Part shown: in pieces, positions 35,168 to 42,460 of the stretch | Position numbering within the stretch: position 1 is the first letter of the stretch | How the letters are laid out: each line of letters starts with the position of its first letter | Assembly (NCBI GenBank): GCA_963706515.1 | Contig: CAVPMW010000002.1 | Location: forward strand, 1-64,000 | Direction of reading: 5' to 3' | DNA from: CAVPMW01 sp963706515 | Lineage (GTDB): Bacteria > Chloroflexota > Anaerolineae > Anaerolineales > UBA4823 | DNA length: 64,000 bases | Notes under the pieces: generated by a model | Database searches by the model: none | Told to the model about the DNA's origin: nothing | Seen by the model: only the letters and a program-made list of their open reading frames with translations | Program-made: the position numbers and the translations under genes

Positions 35168-37858
35168 TCAGCTGGCGAGTAATTCTTCCAGCATCCTGTT
35201 TTCTTCCGCCTCTGTGCTTATCGTTTTATCCAACCAGGCAGCACGCAGCTTCCAGAGAATTTCCTGGTATTCTGGACCTGGTGGTAAGCCGATATTACGT
35301 AGTTTATCACCGTTGGTTAAGGGATGTATTTTCCTCCAATATTTTATGTAATTATTAATCATCGATACCTTAAGCGGGTCGTTAAGCATCATTCTGACCG
35401 CATAAAGCACCAACGGTGGATACTCGTCAAAAACTGCTGTAGCCCCGCTCACTGGTGCTTGCTCTAGACCATTGATCTGGCGGAGTAGCTGGTTAGCCTG
35501 CAGGATCAATCGCCGCAAATAGGCTGGCAATTTTATCCGGTCTGCGATTCGTTTGATTTCGGGCTCTGAAACACTGCTCAACCATATTGCATAGATAAGC
35601 GTGCGTCGTGTCGAAGTATTTTTACCTGGATCCGGGAAATCCCAATCGGGGTCATAGGATTGATCCAACAGAGCATCCAAGGATTGTGCGTGTTGCGCAT
35701 TCCAACACAGCATGGGATCGATCGCCTTGAGAACCTGGAGTTCTTGCAATCTCGGCAGCATGTGCGTGATTTTGGATTCATCCAGAATCAGGTTAAGCTC
35801 ATGCCGGATGCGATCACCGGATACACGGACGAGCAGCGGCAAGGCATCCTGCAGCAAATCCAAGGTTCGCTGCTCGATTTGGAAATCGAAGCGTTTCTCG
35901 AACCGGACGGCGCGCAGCATGCGGGTGGGATCATCCACAAAAGACAATGAATGCAATACTCGGACCAGGCAGTGATGCAAATCCTCAAGACCACCCCAGT
36001 AATCGTATAACTCGCCGTAATGATCGCCGTCCAGGCGGATCGCCAGCGTATTGATCGTGAAATCGCGCCGGTGAAGATCCAGTTTAATGCTGCCCCGCTC
36101 AACTGTTGGGAGGGCTGTTGGCTGAGAATAGAACTCGATGCGCGCCGAAACCAGGTCCAGACTCTCGGGGAGCTCGCTCGGATTATATTCAGGCAGCCCA
36201 CTCTCGCTCTCAAAAAATCGACCAGCTTTCAAAAGGTCCTGGTCGGATCCATTCTGAGCCATGCGCCTGATCAGCTCTTGGCGAATTTCACCGATGTGCC
36301 ATTTTGCGGTGCCAAACCGGGCATGGCTTGTGACCCTGCCGCCATAAATTTTTGCTAACCTTTTTGCCAGAGAAACTGCATCGCCTTCGACTACCAGATC
36401 GAAATCCTGTCCTGCTCGCTCTAATAGCAAATCCCGGACAAAACCCCCTACAACGAATAATGCGACCCCTTGTTGCGAGGCCGCTCGGATCACTGCTTTC
36501 AAGAGCAGCAGCCTGGCAGAAGGAAGGGCGGTCTCCAGGCGAGCAGCATAGTTTTGCCGGGGGCGTGGAAGGGCTTGCCTTGGCAGCATCTTCAACAAAT
36601 CAGTGCGGGTAACAATGCCGATCACCTGACCGCTGGTTGGATCGACTACCGGAACCTGACCCCAACCGGACGAGATCATCTTCTCCTGCAACACTTCTAG
36701 AGGGTCTTCGGGTTGAACGGAGATTTCCCCTGCATCCATAAGCTGTTCTGCAGTATGGGTTAGACGATGCGCCAGAGCGCGATCGACTGCCCGGCGGGTA
36801 AGCAAACCGATCACTCTTCCATCGCGAACCACCGGGTATCCTTCATACCCATACAAGCTCATCTTTCTGGCAGCCTCATCGACCGGGGTTTCAGGCACGA
36901 GGAGCTGCGGCCTCCCGGACATGATCTGAGCAACCGTGATCGCAGGCTTTACCGAAGCAGGTAAAATTTCCAGGAGTGCCGAGCGGATCTCCTGGATATC
37001 CCGGTCTCTAATCAAGCTGGCAGCAGCGCGTTCGTGCCCGCCACCCCCAAATGCTCCCAGGATTTGACCAACGTCAATATCATCGGTAGTCGAGCGAGCA
37101 ATTAACTGGATTCCGCTCCGGGTCTGAACAATAACAAATAATGCATCCGAATCGAAAAGGTCTCTGAGCTTATGCGCAATCGTAGAAAGCTCCTCGTCCA
37201 TGCTCCTGGCATCCCCCAATGACAGCATTACATTATGCCCATTAATCCGGTGGATTTCTATATTTGCGCGTAATTGCTCGTAAATCTTCTGCTGATCAGG
37301 TGAAAGTGGATGGTTGAGGAAATCATTCAAAATATGCAGGCTGCCCCCTTGTTCGAGCAAATAACCGGCAGCATGCAGGTCCCGGTAAGAGCTACGGGTG
37401 TAGGTAAGTGAGCCCGTATCTTCATAGATTCCAAGTAAAAGCAATGTTGCCTGGATTGGGGTGAGGGTTATTTCGTGCTCTTCCAGAATTTCTGTAAGCA
37501 GAGTTGTCGTTGCGCCGATTTCCTCAACCCAGATTTCCCACTCTTGCGGAAGATTTCCCCGCAAAGGATGGTGATCAATCACCTGCACCTGAGTCGTTGG
37601 GTTCATTCCGCGTAGCGTAACCATCGATTGAGTATCTACCAGGGTGACATTGCTGATTGGCAGGTTTCCCAGCTCGCTTGCTTCTACAAATGGTAATTCG
37701 CTCCCGTAAAGGGTCAGGAATGCGCGCGCGTTGCGGTTCATCCGCCTGGGTAATACCGGGATCGTGGCGCGCTCGAGGAGATAGGCAGCAAGCATTGATG
37801 CGATTGCATCAAAATCTGCCTGTTCGTGGGTAAGTATGATGCGTATCTGTTCTTCCAT
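35168..37858 (-). CDS. DHH-CBS-CBS-poly(A) polymerase fusion (CCA/A-adding tRNA nucleotidyltransferase)
   Basis: Four-part protein of 896 residues. A DHH phosphoesterase domain (about 1-160) includes QADFDAIASMLAAYLL and VIDHHPLRG (94-97). Its DHHA1 part ends in GAFGGGGHERAAAS near residue 271. Two CBS domains span about 305-430, including VAQIMSGRPQLLVP and VIGIVTRTDLLKML. The class II nucleotidyltransferase head starts near 465 with FVVGGFVRDLLLERAGQDFD, followed by the RRDFTINTLA and DPTRMLRAVRFEKRFDF motifs. The last 250 residues are the tRNA-binding neck and body. The fusion probably couples 3'-end RNA hydrolysis and nucleotide addition under adenylate sensing (inference). This arrangement is known in other bacteria, such as Aquifex-type A-adding enzymes. 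Confidence 0.93.
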   Translation of the reverse strand: MEEQIRIILTHEQADFDAIASMLAAYLLERATIPVLPRRMNRNARAFLTLYGSELPFVEASELGNLPISNVTLVDTQSMVTLRGMNPTTQVQVIDHHPLRGNLPQEWEIWVEEIGATTTLLTEILEEHEITLTPIQATLLLLGIYEDTGSLTYTRSSYRDLHAAGYLLEQGGSLHILNDFLNHPLSPDQQKIYEQLRANIEIHRINGHNVMLSLGDARSMDEELSTIAHKLRDLFDSDALFVIVQTRSGIQLIARSTTDDIDVGQILGAFGGGGHERAAASLIRDRDIQEIRSALLEILPASVKPAITVAQIMSGRPQLLVPETPVDEAARKMSLYGYEGYPVVRDGRVIGLLTRRAVDRALAHRLTHTAEQLMDAGEISVQPEDPLEVLQEKMISSGWGQVPVVDPTSGQVIGIVTRTDLLKMLPRQALPRPRQNYAARLETALPSARLLLLKAVIRAASQQGVALFVVGGFVRDLLLERAGQDFDLVVEGDAVSLAKRLAKIYGGRVTSHARFGTAKWHIGEIRQELIRRMAQNGSDQDLLKAGRFFESESGLPEYNPSELPESLDLVSARIEFYSQPTALPTVERGSIKLDLHRRDFTINTLAIRLDGDHYGELYDYWGGLEDLHHCLVRVLHSLSFVDDPTRMLRAVRFEKRFDFQIEQRTLDLLQDALPLLVRVSGDRIRHELNLILDESKITHMLPRLQELQVLKAIDPMLCWNAQHAQSLDALLDQSYDPDWDFPDPGKNTSTRRTLIYAIWLSSVSEPEIKRIADRIKLPAYLRRLILQANQLLRQINGLEQAPVSGATAVFDEYPPLVLYAVRMMLNDPLKVSMINNYIKYWRKIHPLTNGDKLRNIGLPPGPEYQEILWKLRAAWLDKTISTEAEENRMLEELLAS

Positions 37859-37955
37859 ACCAAATCACAGACTAACCAACGGTCCAACCGGTGGTCTCCA
37901 TGTTATTTTAATCTACATTTCGGGGAAAATTACATTCTCGGGATAACTCTGGAAC

Positions 37956-38906
37956 TTATTTCATACGTGGGTTTAACCAATCGTTTAAACCGTCACCCAT
38001 TAAATTCCAGCCAACGCCGAAAAGGATCAAAGCAAGCGTAGCGGGCAAAAAAACCCACCAAAATATAAAAATATTCCCACCGGGACCAATTACCCAACTT
38101 CGACCATCGGAAAGCATTTCTCCCCAAATGGACCTACCTCCCATTCCGATAAATGTGAATGTCGCTTGTAAGATAACAAATGCGCCTACATCCCGGGCAA
38201 CCAGGACTATTGTGGGGGTAAGGGAATTTGGTAATACATGGCGAAAGAGAAGCCGTGAAGGCTTTACTCCAACCGATCGGGCTGCCTGTATATATTCTTG
38301 CTGCTTTACTTGCAGCACGATGGTGTTGGTCATCCGTGCATAAGGCATCCACAGGAACAGCACAAAGGCCAAAGCCACCGGGTTAAAAGCATCGAGGAGA
38401 GCCAGTAATGGCGTTTTAGGTCCTACTGTGAAGGGTGCATTGCCCAGGAGGAACATCCCCCCAATACCGGTATAGGTAATTACGGAGAGCTGTTGGATCA
38501 AGACAATCCCTGCGATGACCGGGAATGCCAGAAATGCGTCAGAAATCCGCATCATGATTTTGTTAGTACGTCCACCGATATACCCACTGATCAAACCGAA
38601 TAAAGTGCCAAAGGTGGCGGTTAGTAAGGCTACAGATATACCAAAGGTCAGCGCCTGGCGGGAACCCCAGATCAAGCTATGGTAGACGCTAGATTGACCA
38701 GGGAGCGTACCCAAAGGCGCCAGCCGGCTTGGGGGATGGGGCGTCATATCGGACGCCTTACCTACCTGTTTAAATCTCTCTGGGTCCAGCCCTTTAGAGA
38801 GCGGAGAAAGGCGAGGTGCAGCGATAGCCATGATTGTAAAGATCAGGATGATTACTATCCCGGCAGTGATTTGTTTGTTATTGATGAACCGTTTTGCGCC
38901 TCTCAT
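37956..38906 (-). CDS. Peptide/nickel-type ABC transporter permease (DppC-like)
   Basis: Inner-membrane permease of 316 residues from ATG 38906. The first helix is followed by a periplasmic loop (GTLPGQSSVYHSLIWGSRQA), five more helices, and the ATPase-coupling EAA loop EYIQAARSVGVKPSRLLFRH. The N-terminal additional helix domain is typical of DppC/OppC. The gene starts four bases after the DppB-like gene ends, so they form one unit. No ATPase or substrate-binding protein gene is near, so the permease pair must work with components coded elsewhere. The substrate cannot be named. Confidence 0.9.
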   Translation of the reverse strand: MRGAKRFINNKQITAGIVIILIFTIMAIAAPRLSPLSKGLDPERFKQVGKASDMTPHPPSRLAPLGTLPGQSSVYHSLIWGSRQALTFGISVALLTATFGTLFGLISGYIGGRTNKIMMRISDAFLAFPVIAGIVLIQQLSVITYTGIGGMFLLGNAPFTVGPKTPLLALLDAFNPVALAFVLFLWMPYARMTNTIVLQVKQQEYIQAARSVGVKPSRLLFRHVLPNSLTPTIVLVARDVGAFVILQATFTFIGMGGRSIWGEMLSDGRSWVIGPGGNIFIFWWVFLPATLALILFGVGWNLMGDGLNDWLNPRMK

Positions 38907-38910
38907 CGGG

Positions 38911-39976
38911 TCACAACACTCCTTCCCGAATTCGTGGATCCACAATAACTTGCAAGAAATCCAGGATGAGCATGATTATCAAAACGATGAATACGCTATA
39001 CAATGCAAACCCTAAAGCGGCGGGAGCATCAGGGATGGTGTTCATGCTGCTGACGGCTAGCTCTGAAACACCGTGAATGTTAAAAATGATCTCGACTACG
39101 AATACTCCAGTTACGATCATCGTTGCCGAGAGCAAACTGCTGGTAATGGATGGAGCAAAAGCATTGCGGAAGGCATGCCGCCAGGCAAGCTGTCTTTCGG
39201 TGGCGCCTCGCGCCCGGGCAGCCAACACGTATTCCTTCTCCTTTTCCTCGATGATGGTCGCCCGGGTGACCCTGCCCAGGGTGGCCCAATGGACCAGTGA
39301 AAGAGTAATTACAGGTAATACCAGGTGGCGTAGAGAATCCAGGAAAATATCGATGCGTCCATTTAGCAACGAATCGATAGTATACAACCCGGTATAGGTG
39401 TGGAAAGCGCTGCTGCGCACGGTCATGGAAAATTGCGTACTCAACCGTTCAGGTGGAAACCATCTCAAATTTGCATAAAAAATCGCCATCAAAATAAATG
39501 CCAGAATAAAAGTGGGCATTGAGGTAGCAATAAATGCCGCTAACCGGAAATTGTTATCCGATTTTCGCCCCTTATTCCAGCCTGCGATTACCCCACAGAT
39601 CAATCCCAGCGGGATGAAAAAGATCAGGGAATAGAGTGTCAGCTCTATGGTGGCGGGCGTACGAATTATCAGAGCGCTATACACATTTTTCGCGCAGCAC
39701 CCCGCTGAATCCCCAATTCCCCTGGACGAGGTTTGTCAGCCAAAAGTAGTATTGTACGGGATAGGGATCGTTTAGATGATATTGCTTGATGATATTATCG
39801 ACCAGGCGCTGGTATTGCTGCTCGGTCAGGTTGTTGGGAAGACGCTTTGGCAGGTAAAGGGTTGCCCGGGCATCGGCTGGCGTGAGCATGACGATCCCGT
39901 ATAAAAGTGCTGTTATGACGAAAAGGGTAGCCAGAATCGTGAACAATCTGCCGATTAAGAACCGGAAAAACGACAT
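38911..39976 (-). CDS. Peptide/nickel-type ABC transporter permease (DppB-like, one frameshift)
   Basis: Partner permease of about 355 residues. The first part begins MSFFRFLIGRLFTILATLFV and has the characteristic loop before QGNWGFSGVLREK. A one-base change in the A-run near 39687 continues NVYSALIIRTPATIELTLYS. The EAA loop is EKEYVLAARARGATERQL followed by WRHAFRNAFAPSITSSL. Six membrane segments are visible. The TolA-like extension common between helices 1 and 2 is present. The space 39977-40214 upstream holds no solute-binding protein gene, only the leaderless promoter of the divergent gene. Confidence 0.9.
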
Positions 39977-40178
39977 CTAATTTTCTCCCCGAGACGTAAT
40001 CTCATTGATTGATAGGTTGCTACTCAATAACAGATTGCTACAGTCCCCTCGTTAGAGCGAATTACAAGAACATTATTTTGTGCCGGTTGCAGCGCTTATT
40101 CATATGTTCTCATCTGTAATATTTTACCGACTTGTCCGTGCAACAGTTCAATTGGGTTGGAGAAATAAGGGCCGTATG

Positions 40179-40207
40179 TTGACCAATACGTCCCAAGCCA
40201 ATATAAT
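40179..40207 (+). promoter_or_regulatory. Promoter of the MazG-like gene (leaderless type)
   Basis: TTGACC at 40179-40184 and a perfect TATAAT at 40202-40207 are separated by exactly 17 bases. The ATG at 40215 follows after seven bases with no Shine-Dalgarno. This fixes the start and rejects longer in-frame extensions to 40080. Confidence 0.78.
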
Positions 40208-40214
40208 TCACGGG

Positions 40215-40523
40215 ATGGATCTCTCAGAGCTGACTGCCGCGATGAACGAATTTGTCCGTTCACAAGGTTGGTATGCTGAAAATAGCCGGCGACCGCAGAC
40301 CTTGCGTAATTTAGCAATTTCTCTGAGTCTGGAGGCTAACGAAGTGCTGGAGCACTTTCAGTGGAGAGATGATCCAGAAGATCCTGAAGCGCTACGGGAT
40401 GAACTGGCAGATGTCGCACTTTACCTCCTACAGATTGCCAGCATAGCAGATATTGACCTGGAAAAGGCGATTATGGATAAACTGAAACGCAACTATTCCC
40501 GCCATTGGGATGTGGTTGAGTGA
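40215..40523 (+). CDS. MazG-like nucleotide pyrophosphohydrolase
   Basis: Small all-alpha NTP pyrophosphohydrolase of 102 residues, related to MazG and dCTPase RS21-C6, which remove non-canonical or excess nucleoside triphosphates. The metal-binding pattern is visible as LSLEANEVLEHFQW (ExxxE-like) and RDELADVALYLLQIA (ExxD), followed by the basic end KLKRNYSRHWD. The start is fixed by a promoter ending seven bases upstream. The stop overlaps the next gene (GTGA), so the three genes 40215-41886 form an overlapping operon. Confidence 0.84.
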   Translation: MDLSELTAAMNEFVRSQGWYAENSRRPQTLRNLAISLSLEANEVLEHFQWRDDPEDPEALRDELADVALYLLQIASIADIDLEKAIMDKLKRNYSRHWDVVE

Positions 40524-41071
40524 CCAGAATTTCGGTCTTCGGCGCCTCCCAAACGAAGGAAGGAGAACCTCTATACCAGGAGGCGCTCCAATTAGGTCGT
40601 TTATTAGGGGATGCAGGCTATACAGTACTGACCGGTGGATATATTGGTACGATGGAAGCAGTATCTCGCGGGGCGTTCGAAGCGGGAGGGCATGTCATCG
40701 GTATCACGAGCGATGAGATCGAAAACTTCAGACCCGGCGCTCCAAATCAGTGGGTCATAGAGGAAGTTCGTTTTCCCCGCCTGCGGGAGCGCATATTCGC
40801 ATTAATTGAGCAGTGCGATGCGGCGCTGGCGTTACCCGGAGGTCCGGGTACATTGGTCGAGCTTTCCACGATGTGGAATCATTTATTGATAAAAGCAATT
40901 AAACCGCGCCCTTTAATATTGATCGGTCCCGAGTGGAAGGATCTCATCAACAGGTTTTATATCGACTTTGACGAATATATCCCAATTGACCATCGCAAGT
41001 ATCTTTTGTTTGCGGCAGACGTAGAGACTGCTGTCCAGCTGCTTGGAAAATTAATGAACCAGGATGGATGA
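40520..41071 (+). CDS. LOG-family Rossmann-fold protein (putative nucleotide 5'-monophosphate phosphoribohydrolase)
   Basis: Protein of 183 residues of the LOG/TIGR00730-like family. It starts with ISVFGASQTKEGEPLYQEA, followed by TVLTGGYIGTMEAVSRGAFE and the signature ALPGGPGTLVELSTMW (PGGxGTxxE) whose Glu and Arg act in AMP/cytokinin nucleotide hydrolysis. GTG 40520 overlaps the MazG-like stop by four bases, and its own stop overlaps the next ATG. Together with the MazG-like protein this suggests a nucleotide-sanitising operon (inference). Older annotations call this family lysine decarboxylase, which is unlikely. Confidence 0.87.
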   Translation: MTRISVFGASQTKEGEPLYQEALQLGRLLGDAGYTVLTGGYIGTMEAVSRGAFEAGGHVIGITSDEIENFRPGAPNQWVIEEVRFPRLRERIFALIEQCDAALALPGGPGTLVELSTMWNHLLIKAIKPRPLILIGPEWKDLINRFYIDFDEYIPIDHRKYLLFAADVETAVQLLGKLMNQDG

Positions 41072-41886
41072 TCCAGATCCAGGGTCAGATGCCTGTTATT
41101 CAACCTGCTCGGCTCAAGCAGCAGACGACCCATCTGCTGGATACTTTCAATCAACCAGACCAATTCGTTAAGGGGGTTAGCCAGCTCCTGGAGAGCTACT
41201 CCGAGAGAGCCATCCGCTCCGGTCAGCTGGGTGAACCTAAGCCTTTACTTCCAGTATTCGATGTTCCACCGCCGCTGTTACCTAAGCTTCTTTCAGAATT
41301 TTCGTACCGGATACGGAATGAGCCGGAGCACGCTTTAGCTATCTGTGACAGGTTGTGGGTGCAGGATTATTTCGAGCTGAGATGTCTGGCTGCTGCAATG
41401 CTCGGGAAGCTACCGGCAGATTCCGTAGAATTGATTATCGACCGGCTTTCCAAATGGACACCAAGGGAAAGCGAGGGGCGCTTGCAGATTATTTTATTGG
41501 ATGACGGTACATTATCGCTGCGCAGGGACAATTCGCCAGCATTGCTTTTACTGGCTCGGAATTGGCTCGCAGACGAGAATGTTGAACTGAGACGCCTTGG
41601 GTTCATATTGCTGAATATCCTCGCACAAGATCAAAAATTCGAAAACCTGCCCGCGCTCTACTCCCTGTTACGTTCTCCAGTTATTAATATTCAGCCTGAA
41701 GCCCGCCAGGATATAATTTCATTAGTATCTTCGCTGGCTCTACGATCTCCAGCCGAGACAGCTTTTTTCCTGCGAGACGCATTAAATAACAGCGACAGCC
41801 CTGATCCTGCCTGGATCATCCGTCAGGTAATCCTGGATTTTCCGGAAGACATTCGCGCCTCATTGCGAGCAGCGGTCCGCCAGTAG
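41068..41886 (+). CDS. Helical-repeat (HEAT/AlkD-like) protein
   Basis: Protein of 272 residues, almost wholly alpha-helical, with repeated helix pairs such as DYFELRCLAAAMLGKLPAD and ENVELRRLGFILLNILAQD. This resembles HEAT or ALK repeats of the DNA alkylation repair AlkD group, but I do not see enough to claim glycosylase activity. It may be a protein or DNA-binding scaffold. The ATG overlaps the stop of the LOG-family gene by four bases, so it belongs to the same operon. A promoter for rpsO follows 30 bases after its stop. Confidence 0.6.
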   Translation: MIQIQGQMPVIQPARLKQQTTHLLDTFNQPDQFVKGVSQLLESYSERAIRSGQLGEPKPLLPVFDVPPPLLPKLLSEFSYRIRNEPEHALAICDRLWVQDYFELRCLAAAMLGKLPADSVELIIDRLSKWTPRESEGRLQIILLDDGTLSLRRDNSPALLLLARNWLADENVELRRLGFILLNILAQDQKFENLPALYSLLRSPVINIQPEARQDIISLVSSLALRSPAETAFFLRDALNNSDSPDPAWIIRQVILDFPEDIRASLRAAVRQ

Positions 41887-41916
41887 TAAGCGGTCTCGGA
41901 AATGCCAGCGGTAACC

Positions 41917-41945
41917 TTGCTCAGTACTACCCTCTTTGGTATAAT
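41917..41945 (+). promoter_or_regulatory. Promoter of rpsO
   Basis: TTGCTC at 41917-41922 and perfect TATAAT at 41940-41945, 17 bases apart. The leader to the rpsO start is about 90 bases long, which leaves room for S15 autoregulation, though no specific structure was identified. Confidence 0.7.
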
Positions 41946-42043
41946 CAGCCAGCTTTGACTAGACCGGTTAATGGTCCTCCGTGCTCCCTGGATGGCTGTT
42001 AGCCTGGAGACCTGCTTCAAAATTTTACAAAGGAGTAGACGTC

Positions 42044-42316
42044 ATGTCTTTGGATAAGGAAACGAAATTTAAGGTGATTGGCGAGTATGCTCTGCACGAT
42101 GGAGACACAGGGTCGCCTGAAGTCCAGGTTGCACTGCTTACCCAACGCATCAATCAGTTGACGGATCATCTCAGGTTAAATGCACACGATGAGTCCTCTC
42201 GCCGGGGTTTGCTCAAAATGGTCGGACAAAGGCGCCGGCTGCTGGCATACATCCGCCGGAGAGATTATCAGCGCTATTTAGGGCTGACAGAGAACTTAAA
42301 TATCCGTCGTAAATAA
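42044..42316 (+). CDS. rpsO: 30S ribosomal protein S15
   Basis: Binds the central domain of 16S rRNA early in 30S assembly. The 90-residue protein contains DTGSPEVQVALLTQRINQLT, LNAHDESSRRGLLKMVGQRR and LLAYIRRRDYQRYLGLTENL, all typical. AAAGGAG stands eight bases before ATG 42044. The usual partner pnp follows after 144 bases. A strong hairpin between them probably reduces read-through or marks an RNase processing site. Confidence 0.98.
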   Translation: MSLDKETKFKVIGEYALHDGDTGSPEVQVALLTQRINQLTDHLRLNAHDESSRRGLLKMVGQRRRLLAYIRRRDYQRYLGLTENLNIRRK

Positions 42317-42325
42317 TGTTGGAGT

Positions 42326-42356
42326 GAGTAGATGGAAAATTAGTTTCCATCTACTC
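42326..42356 (+). terminator. Hairpin between rpsO and pnp
   Basis: GAGTAGATGGAAA at 42326-42338 and TTTCCATCTACTC at 42344-42356 form a perfect 13-pair stem with a five-base loop. It follows the rpsO stop by nine bases. No long T tract follows, so partial termination or an RNase processing site are both possible. Between it and pnp, CCTCCACGG near 42372 can pair with CCGTGTGG near 42438, enclosing much of the pnp leader. Confidence 0.7.
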
Positions 42357-42460
42357 CGTTAATAATAATGCCTCCACGGGTTGGGGGTTGACAACTGTGA
42401 TGAACCACTCAGGTTGATTGTAGCTGTCAGTTCCTGACCGTGTGGGGGAAAAGGAGAAAA

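Noticed and set aside
40080..40214. Upstream extension of the MazG-like gene
   Set aside because: It overlaps the promoter at 40179-40207, and homology begins only after 40215.
42384..42420. A promoter for pnp based on TTGACA in the rpsO-pnp gap
   Set aside because: No -10 box lies at a suitable distance; the sequence is better explained as part of the paired pnp leader.
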